Below, piece after piece: positions 1 to 4,949 of a stretch of 6,823 nucleotides of DNA. How positions within the stretch are numbered: the first letter of the stretch is position 1; each line of letters begins with the position of its first letter. A program made the translations under genes and the position numbers. Below the pieces are notes generated by a model that saw nothing but the letters and a program-made list of their open reading frames with translations, ran no database searches and had not been told where the DNA came from. This stretch comes from Acidimicrobiaceae bacterium (GTDB lineage: Bacteria > Actinomycetota > Acidimicrobiia > Acidimicrobiales > UBA8592), in contig PAEG01000099.1 of assembly GCA_002703045.1 (NCBI GenBank), positions 1-6,823 on the forward strand. The letters are read 5' to 3'.

Positions 1-1316
1 GAACTGCTTTTATAACTGGCATGTTCGGCATCCGCAATTGCGTGGTCAATCATGGTGGACTTGCGGCTGACTTAAGGCCAGAAGGACCCAGTCGGAATTT
101 CTTCGGACGGTTTTCTCTCGGGTCGTGGGCGTCAGTATTTTTCCTCTCCGGTTGGCGTACAGCCTCAATTTCATCATTTCCTTTTCGCCATGGGGCAAGT
201 TGGTGGAATAGCGGATTCATGGAAGCTATGAATCTGATGCGCGGATTTGGAGGAGAACGCGCCGATGAGGTTCTACCGAGCGCAATCGATTGGCTTGATA
301 GGAAAGGAAAAGATGAAGACTGGCTCCTTCACGTGCACCTTTGGGACCCCCATACTCCCTATACGACTCCGGAGGATTATGGAAACCCTTTTGCGGGTGA
401 CCCTATCCCTGAATGGCATACCGAAGATGTCCGTTTGAGGAACTGGGAGCTTTCAGGTCCGCACTCGGCTCAAGAGCCGTGGGGATTCCGCCCGGACGAA
501 TGGGGTGATCCTCCTCCACGGCAACCATGGGATGCGTCATCAATGGACGCCCTGAAGCAGATTTTCGATGGCTACGACGTGGGCGTTAAGTACGCTGATG
601 ACGCTGTCGGAGTGTTGCTGAACAAATTGGACGATCTCGGGATCCGTGATGAAACCGCTGTGTTGATAAGTTCAGATCACGGAGAGGCTTTCGGCGAGCT
701 CGGCGTCTACGCAGATCATCAAGCTGCTGATGAAGCTACCTGCCATATCCCCGCTGTCCTATTCTGGCCCGGCCTCGAACCTCAAATAAATTCGGGACTC
801 CACTATCACTTAGATATTGCAACAACAGTTGCTGATCTTGCAGGCGTCAAAATTCCGAAGCATTGGGATGGGAAGTCATTGGCGGATGACCTTAACCAGA
901 AAACTGATGGGGGAAGAGATCATCTGGTGCTTTCGCAGGGTGCGTGGTCTTGTCAACGTTCGGTCAGGTGGAAAGATCATCTCTATTTACGGACGTGGCA
1001 TGATGGCTACCATGGCCATTGGAATGAAGAAATGCTTTTCAACATTTCAGAGGACCCACATGAGCAGCATGACCTCGCTGGCTCAGCGACAAAGCTAACG
1101 AGTGAGGGGTCTTCGATCCTAGAAGACTGGACTGATGAACAATTGTCAAGAAGCTATAGCCCTGAAGATCCTATGGAAATCGTTTTGGATGAGGGGGGAC
1201 CTTTTCATGTTCGGGGACACCTTCCGACATACCTCGAACGGCTAAGAGCTACTGGGCGTTCCCACTGGGCTGATATTCTAAATGAAAGACACCCAGAAGC
1301 AGCATCGGAGAAGTAA
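1..1316 (+). CDS. Sulfatase-like hydrolase (type I, formylglycine-dependent family), 5' end cut by window
   Basis: The frame is open from base 1, so the true start lies upstream; the ATG at 21 is an internal Met. The first complete codons (from base 3) read TAFITG. This matches the end of the sulfatase signature C/S-x-P-x-R-x(2)-[LIVMFW](2)-[TAR]-G, and bases 1-2 (GA) fit the end of an Arg codon, so the Cys/Ser that becomes formylglycine should lie just outside. Other family marks are DPHTPY (345-362), SDHGE (672-686, the conserved Asp-His metal/active-site motif), DGKSL (867-881) and the C-terminal FNISEDPHEQHDLA (1038-1079), typical of sulfatase tails. About 437 residues are visible; I expect roughly 50-60 more upstream, carrying the first metal-binding Asp pair. 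Sulfatases hydrolyse sulfate esters; some relatives act on phosphonate or phosphate esters, and the substrate cannot be told here. No signal peptide can be judged. The gene converges on the SDR gene. Confidence 0.9.
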   Translation, partial: TAFITGMFGIRNCVVNHGGLAADLRPEGPSRNFFGRFSLGSWASVFFLSGWRTASISSFPFRHGASWWNSGFMEAMNLMRGFGGERADEVLPSAIDWLDRKGKDEDWLLHVHLWDPHTPYTTPEDYGNPFAGDPIPEWHTEDVRLRNWELSGPHSAQEPWGFRPDEWGDPPPRQPWDASSMDALKQIFDGYDVGVKYADDAVGVLLNKLDDLGIRDETAVLISSDHGEAFGELGVYADHQAADEATCHIPAVLFWPGLEPQINSGLHYHLDIATTVADLAGVKIPKHWDGKSLADDLNQKTDGGRDHLVLSQGAWSCQRSVRWKDHLYLRTWHDGYHGHWNEEMLFNISEDPHEQHDLAGSATKLTSEGSSILEDWTDEQLSRSYSPEDPMEIVLDEGGPFHVRGHLPTYLERLRATGRSHWADILNERHPEAASEK

Positions 1317-1338
1317 AAACCGAGATGTGCACCTCGGG
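1315..1338 (-). terminator. Rho-independent terminator of the SDR gene
   Basis: Read on the minus strand, CCGAG and CTCGG form a 5-bp GC-rich stem (1337-1333 with 1324-1320) around an 8-base loop, followed at once by TTTTT (1319-1315). It begins 13 bases after the SDR stop codon. On the plus strand the stem is followed by GGGAAATC, so it is a poor terminator for the sulfatase. The A-run that encodes the U-tract overlaps the sulfatase TAA stop. The stem is short, hence moderate confidence. Confidence 0.6.
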
Positions 1339-1350
1339 AAATCTCTGGTT

Positions 1351-2097
1351 CTAGAACTTTATTTGTCCGCCACCGTCGAGCACTATGGCTTGGCCGGTGA
1401 TCCAACTTCCAGAATCAGCGGCGAGATATAAAGCGGCGGCGGCAATATCTTCAACTTCACCCAGACGTTTCAACGGATATTGTTGCGCCACCATATCTCC
1501 ACCGTCGCCTTCCCATAGCATTCGGGCAAAATCCGTCTTGATTAGCCCCGGACATATTGCATTCACCCGCACCTGAGGAGCTAGTTCAGCGGCGAATTGT
1601 TTTGTCATATGGATTAAGCCTGCTTTAGTGACATCGTAAACGCCCAGCATTGGATTCGTTTCTAATCCCCCTACCGAAGCGATATTTAAAATAACTCCGC
1701 CGTTATCCTTCTGATATTTCTGCCACACCATCTGTGTCCAGAGAAAGGGCGCTGTCATATTGACATCAATAGTTTTTTCCCATCGGGGTAAATCAGCATC
1801 AATCATTGGCCCCGCATAAGGATTCGTCGCAGCGTTATTGACCAAAATATCGACCCCACCAAATAATTCGATCGTGCGATCAATGGCTTGTTCCATATGT
1901 TCAGGATCTCCAACATTCCCTGCTTCCCATTCGCATCCACCACCAATTTCGTCTGCAGCGCTCTCACATACCTCTGCTTTTCGGCTGGTTATCATCACCT
2001 TCGCCCCAGCATCTGCAAAGCTCTTTGCGATAGCTTTACCGATCCCTTTTGATCCGCCGGTTATGAGTGCAGTTTTTCGATCTAAAGCTAGTTCCAT
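1351..2097 (-). CDS. Classical short-chain dehydrogenase/reductase (FabG-like SDR), NAD(P)-dependent
   Basis: This is a 248-residue complete classical SDR, the usual length for the family. The Rossmann dinucleotide motif TGGSKGIG is at residues 13-20, the NNAA motif at 87-90, and the catalytic tetrad can be read as Asn113, Ser141, Tyr154 and Lys158 (YDVTK). Arg39 in TSRK at the end of the second strand suggests NADP(H) preference (inference). The late PG motif (183-184) and the C-terminal ITGQ...LDGG stretch are also typical. Such enzymes interconvert an alcohol and a ketone on diverse substrates in the cytoplasm; FabG-type 3-oxoacyl reductase, hydroxysteroid or sugar-alcohol dehydrogenase are all possible and the substrate is not resolved. 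The ATG at 2097 is fixed by an in-frame TAA three codons upstream. No Shine-Dalgarno is present at the right distance, whereas a TAAGCT hexamer sits 6 bases before ATG, pointing to a leaderless mRNA. It is divergent from the acyl-CoA dehydrogenase gene. Confidence 0.93.
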   Translation of the reverse strand: MELALDRKTALITGGSKGIGKAIAKSFADAGAKVMITSRKAEVCESAADEIGGGCEWEAGNVGDPEHMEQAIDRTIELFGGVDILVNNAATNPYAGPMIDADLPRWEKTIDVNMTAPFLWTQMVWQKYQKDNGGVILNIASVGGLETNPMLGVYDVTKAGLIHMTKQFAAELAPQVRVNAICPGLIKTDFARMLWEGDGGDMVAQQYPLKRLGEVEDIAAAALYLAADSGSWITGQAIVLDGGGQIKF

Positions 2098-2103
2098 ATC
2101 TGA

Positions 2104-2109
2104 AGCTTA
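2104..2109 (-). promoter_or_regulatory. Putative -10 element for leaderless SDR mRNA
   Basis: On the minus strand TAAGCT fits the actinobacterial TANNNT -10 pattern. It ends exactly 6 bases before the ATG, so transcription would start at or next to the A of ATG. There is no recognisable -35 and no usable ribosome binding site, which agrees with leaderless expression. The same geometry recurs at 4916 and 6249. Confidence 0.45.
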
Positions 2110-2169
2110 GAAGATCACCTGAGATAATGCTCGTTTGATCGTTCGGGTTGGACCAGATACTTTTTGAAT

Positions 2170-2205
2170 GATCTAATACCTATAGATCCAATTTTCTATC
2201 TAGAT
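2170..2205 (+). promoter_or_regulatory. Cluster of TAGATC/GATCTA half-sites upstream of acyl-CoA dehydrogenase
   Basis: GATCTA (2170-2175) and TAGATC (2183-2188) form a perfect 6-bp inverted repeat with a 7-base spacer, and the related 8-bp palindrome ATCTAGAT lies at 2198-2205. These surround -10-like hexamers TAATAC (2174-2179) and TATAGA (2181-2186). The position, 14-49 bases before the GTG, suits an operator plus core promoter, for example for a TetR-type regulator as is common for fatty-acid genes. No such regulator lies in the window and no clear -35 is spaced to either hexamer, so the assignment is tentative. Confidence 0.35.
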
Positions 2206-2207
2206 GT

Positions 2208-2212
2208 AGGAG
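2208..2212 (+). promoter_or_regulatory. Shine-Dalgarno site (AGGAG) that sets the GTG start
   Basis: AGGAG is followed by a 6-base spacer and GTG at 2219. This site decides the start of the acyl-CoA dehydrogenase; the ATG at 2204 is followed directly by a TAG stop and cannot serve. Confidence 0.8.
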
Positions 2213-2218
2213 CACCCC

Positions 2219-3457
2219 GTGGCTATAGACTTCTCCCTAACACCCGAACTCGAGGAAATACGGCTACGAATCCGTACTTTTGTTGATGATGTGATCAAAC
2301 CGGCAGAAGCAAAGCTCGAAGGTGGGGAAAGTGGCGAACCACTTGAAGGTAAAGAACGAACCGAGATTTTAATCCAGCTTCGCAAGCAGGCGCATAAGGA
2401 AGGGATCTGGCTACCCCATATGCCCGAAGAATGGGGCGGTATGGGCCTTGGACATGTTGAATTAGCAATGGTCCAAGCTGAGGCAGCTAAATCCTATTAC
2501 GGGCCATGGGTTTTTAATTGCCAAGCTCCTGATGAGGGAAACATGCACACGCTCCTCCACTGGGCCACTCCAGAACAAGCGGAGAAGTATCTCAAACCTC
2601 TCTGCCATGGGACCACATGGTCGTGTTTCGCTATGACTGAACCTGAGGTCGCTGGTTCGGATCCAACGCTGATTCAGACCAGTGCCTATGAGGATGGCGA
2701 TGAATGGGTCATCAACGGGCACAAATGGTTCATCTCAAACGCTCACCGTGCGAACTTCGCTATCCTTGTCTGCCGAACCGAAGAGAACCCCGATATTCCT
2801 CAAGCAGCAAACTCAGCATTCATTATCGACCTTCCCACCGAAGGCTGGAACGAGATTCGCCAGATTGAAACAATGCACGGAGGTACCGGCCATAGTGAAA
2901 TAATCATTGAAGACCTCAGGGTACACAAGGACCAAATGCTCGGCGGTCGAGGACAGGGGCACCTTCTTGGACAATACCGTTTGGGCCCGGCTCGACTTGC
3001 CCACTGCATGCGGTGGATCGCTCAGGCAGAAATGGCGTTAGATATGATGGTCGACAGGTCATTGAACCGGTTTTCCCACGGGTCGCTTCTCGCTGAGAAA
3101 CAAGGCATCCAATGGATGATCGCGGATTCGGCAATGGAACTGTATCAAGCGAAACTGATGGTCCTCCATGCCGCCCATAAGATCGACAAGAAAGAAGACT
3201 TCAAAGCTGAGGTTTCCATGGCGAAGCACTTTGTGGCGAACATGCTCGGACGTGTCATTGACCGTTCTATCCAAGTACATGGAGCTCTCGGATACTCAAC
3301 GGATACGCCGCTGGCGCACATGTACCAGCACGCCCGGTGGGCAAGATTCGCTGATGGAGCAGATGAAGTGCATCAAATGCGCATCGCGCAACGAACCATC
3401 GCCGCCTACACTGACGAAGGTTCCACAAGAAGAGCGACAGGAAACCTACCCATATAG
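2219..3457 (+). CDS. Acyl-CoA dehydrogenase, FadE / ACAD10-11-like
   Basis: This is a 412-residue complete acyl-CoA dehydrogenase with a GTG start and a good AGGAG site. It is a flavoenzyme family that makes the alpha,beta-double bond of acyl-CoA esters, passing electrons to an electron-transfer flavoprotein. The N-terminal helical domain spans about 1-130, the beta domain about 131-245 with the FAD/substrate-binding run CFAMTEPEVAGS (136-147) and GHKWFISNA (167-175), and the C-terminal helical domain about 250-412 with QVHGALGYS and FADGADEVH. APDEGN near 103-108 and the RLGPARLAHCMR run are typical of ACAD10/11-like FadE enzymes. By motif alignment the catalytic base position (Glu in the YEGT motif of medium-chain enzymes) is Asp379, as I recall for this subgroup. 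The substrate is unknown; branched, aromatic or long-chain acyl-CoA are all possible. It stands alone on its strand, divergent from SDR and convergent with the SnoaL-like gene. Confidence 0.93.
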   Translation: MAIDFSLTPELEEIRLRIRTFVDDVIKPAEAKLEGGESGEPLEGKERTEILIQLRKQAHKEGIWLPHMPEEWGGMGLGHVELAMVQAEAAKSYYGPWVFNCQAPDEGNMHTLLHWATPEQAEKYLKPLCHGTTWSCFAMTEPEVAGSDPTLIQTSAYEDGDEWVINGHKWFISNAHRANFAILVCRTEENPDIPQAANSAFIIDLPTEGWNEIRQIETMHGGTGHSEIIIEDLRVHKDQMLGGRGQGHLLGQYRLGPARLAHCMRWIAQAEMALDMMVDRSLNRFSHGSLLAEKQGIQWMIADSAMELYQAKLMVLHAAHKIDKKEDFKAEVSMAKHFVANMLGRVIDRSIQVHGALGYSTDTPLAHMYQHARWARFADGADEVHQMRIAQRTIAAYTDEGSTRRATGNLPI

Positions 3458-3478
3458 GACCTGTAATTAGATCAGGTC
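3458..3478. terminator. Small hairpin between convergent stops, possible weak terminator
   Basis: GACCTG (3458-3463) and CAGGTC (3473-3478) form a perfect 6-bp stem with a 9-base loop. It sits directly after the acyl-CoA dehydrogenase TAG and overlaps the last codons of the convergent SnoaL-like gene. Neither strand shows a U-tract after the stem, so it is not a standard intrinsic terminator. Confidence 0.3.
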
Positions 3479-3946
3479 ATTGAATTCTTCTGGAAAGTCA
3501 AAAACGTCGCATGACTCTAATCCATGGCTAAGTCGCGCCAACGAATGATAGCGGCGTCCTGCAATCATCCATGAACCATCATGCTTCAAATACTGATCAT
3601 GGTAAACGCCAAAAATAGTTGACCACATGCCTGTATCTTTCACACGGCGCATTTCGCTCATCCATAATCGTCCTCCAGCCGCCTCACCGGAATCGTCAAT
3701 AGTGACGACCGAGTTGCGAATAACGAACTGGAAAAAATCAAAAGCTTCTAGTGACTCAGCGATAAAAGTGCCGATTTCATTAGGGCCGCGAAAAGACAAT
3801 GTCGTTCCCCGTAGATCAAGAACAATATCGGCGTCTGGAAGAATCAGATCATGCAAATCCCTGAATGCTTTCCTGCTACAAACATCCGCGTATCGTGAAT
3901 GAAGATCACGGATAAGAAACTGATCTTCAACGTTTCCCGTCGACAT
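3467..3946 (-). CDS. SnoaL-like / NTF2-like cone-fold domain protein
   Basis: This 159-residue protein is a single SnoaL-type (NTF2 superfamily) domain. An N-terminal helix pair runs to about residue 35 (IRDLHSRYADVCSRK), then the strand-rich cone: DADIVLDLRG (38-47), FRGPNEIGTF (52-61), FVIRNSVVTIDD (74-85), and the closing GVYHDQYLKHDGSWMIAGRR (113-132). The last, with its DGxWxIxxRR, is a family hallmark. Members include polyketide cyclases, dehydratases, isomerases and non-catalytic binding subunits, so the reaction is not predictable; polar residues that could face the pocket include Tyr19, Asp21 and Asn78 (inference). There is no signal peptide. Its ATG overlaps the stop of the upstream LLM oxidoreductase gene by one base (TAATG), with only GAAG as a weak ribosome site, so translation is probably coupled and the two proteins probably act on the same compound. 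Confidence 0.85.
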   Translation of the reverse strand: MSTGNVEDQFLIRDLHSRYADVCSRKAFRDLHDLILPDADIVLDLRGTTLSFRGPNEIGTFIAESLEAFDFFQFVIRNSVVTIDDSGEAAGGRLWMSEMRRVKDTGMWSTIFGVYHDQYLKHDGSWMIAGRRYHSLARLSHGLESCDVFDFPEEFNDLI

Positions 3947-4890
3947 TAAGCTTCATTCACGAGAGGGACAACGGATTCATAAAAAGCATCGAGCTGCTCC
4001 AAGTATTCCGACAGGGTTCGCCCTCTGAACTTCATATGGAACGTATTCGCCCCAGCTTCTCGCGCCGCACGAATATCTGTAGCCAACGCCTCAGCTCCTA
4101 TGATCCATGCTGGAGGTAACCCGTCAGGAGCCTCCTCTCCAGTGAGGTACGCCCATCCGGGCATGTACCCAATTGCAAATTCAGTCTCGCTGCGCCCAGC
4201 CTCAGCTGCCGCCGCCGTAATCGTGTCAACAATTTCTGGATACGAGTCCACTGGAGCGCCCATCGGAATGTACCCGTCTCCTTGACGGCCAGTGCGTTTC
4301 CATGAAGCTCGACCGGAACCACCAATCCAAATCGGCAGAGATCCATTCACCGGACCTGGAGCAATGGCGACATTTTCATACGAGTAGAAGTCTCCATCAA
4401 AGCTGGCATAATCATTTTGAAAGGCTCCACGAATTGCGTCAATGTTTTCATTGAGGATCTTCCCTCGTTGAGCATAGTCAACACCCAACGCTTCAAACTC
4501 AGCTTCGACATGGCCGGCGCCGACTCCCATGATGACACGACCCCCCGACAGGTGGTCTAACGTCCCAAACGATTTCGCAGTTTGAAGAGGATGCCGATAT
4601 GCGGCAACCCACACCACTGAAAGTAGATTCACGGTTGTCGTATGTGCAGCCAGGTAAGACAGCGTCGCTACAGTGTCATACCAGGTGGTTCTCATATTCG
4701 CCGCATAGTCGTTATCAGGAATCGCAATATGATCACAGACCCCGACGAAACTGTGTCCGGTTGCCTCAGCTCTTTTTGCGATCGTTACAAGGTCTTCGAC
4801 GGTTGCATCATCCTCCCACGGGTCAGCGAGGGTTCTCGTGAGGGTCTGAACCGGAAGCTGCATCCCATAACTCCAACCTTTAACGCTCAT
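3946..4890 (-). CDS. LLM-class F420/flavin-dependent oxidoreductase
   Basis: This is a 314-residue member of the luciferase-like monooxygenase superfamily (TIM barrel), complete. Diagnostic runs are CDHIAIP (52-58), the central block from YRHP (98-101) through LDHLSGGRV (111-119) and GVGAGHVEAEF (122-132), LGVDYAQRG (135-143) and PIWIGGSG (186-193), which bind the flavin or F420 cofactor. In Actinobacteria this branch mostly uses F420, but FMN cannot be excluded from sequence. The ATG at 4890 is chosen because AAAGGA (4897-4902) lies 6 bases upstream; a TTG at 4920 would add ten residues but would place this ribosome site inside the gene. It is first in a two-gene operon with the SnoaL-like gene and divergent from the lipoprotein gene. 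Its role is probably oxidation or reduction of a small organic molecule in the cytoplasm; the substrate is unknown. Confidence 0.92.
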   Translation of the reverse strand: MSVKGWSYGMQLPVQTLTRTLADPWEDDATVEDLVTIAKRAEATGHSFVGVCDHIAIPDNDYAANMRTTWYDTVATLSYLAAHTTTVNLLSVVWVAAYRHPLQTAKSFGTLDHLSGGRVIMGVGAGHVEAEFEALGVDYAQRGKILNENIDAIRGAFQNDYASFDGDFYSYENVAIAPGPVNGSLPIWIGGSGRASWKRTGRQGDGYIPMGAPVDSYPEIVDTITAAAAEAGRSETEFAIGYMPGWAYLTGEEAPDGLPPAWIIGAEALATDIRAAREAGANTFHMKFRGRTLSEYLEQLDAFYESVVPLVNEA

Positions 4891-4896
4891 GTAACA

Positions 4897-4902
4897 TCCT
4901 TT
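4897..4902 (-). promoter_or_regulatory. Shine-Dalgarno site (AAAGGA) that sets the LLM oxidoreductase start
   Basis: On the minus strand AAAGGA is followed by a 6-base spacer (TGTTAC) and ATG at 4890. It supports the 314-residue protein over the longer TTG-initiated one. Confidence 0.7.
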
Positions 4903-4915
4903 CGGTAATCGGTCA

Positions 4916-4921
4916 TACAAT
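4916..4921 (+). promoter_or_regulatory. Putative -10 element for leaderless lipoprotein mRNA
   Basis: TACAAT differs from TATAAT at one base and ends 6 bases before the lipoprotein ATG at 4928, so the transcript would begin at or beside the start codon. There is no Shine-Dalgarno sequence in front of this ATG. No -35 is evident. Confidence 0.55.
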
Positions 4922-4949
4922 TAGACCATGCCCTATTCCCTTACAGCAA
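4920..4949 (-). promoter_or_regulatory. Putative promoter of the LLM-SnoaL operon
   Basis: On the minus strand TTGCTG (4949-4944) and TCTAAT (4925-4920) are separated by 18 bases and match -35 and -10 consensus moderately. A start about 7 bases downstream would give a leader of roughly 25 bases that holds the AAAGGA ribosome site. The -35 lies inside the divergent lipoprotein gene and the -10 overlaps that gene's own -10. Confidence 0.35.

Noticed and set aside
21..1316. ATG at 21 as the true start of the sulfatase
   Set aside because: The frame is open to the window edge and the codons before it (TAFITG overlapping the Met) match the end of the sulfatase signature, so the catalytic residue must lie upstream.
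3458..3478. Hairpin as a strong bidirectional intrinsic terminator
   Set aside because: There is no U-tract on either strand; kept only as a low-confidence site.
4891..4920. TTG at 4920 as start of the LLM oxidoreductase
   Set aside because: It would put the AAAGGA ribosome site inside the gene and adds residues unlike the family; the ATG at 4890 has correct spacing to that site.
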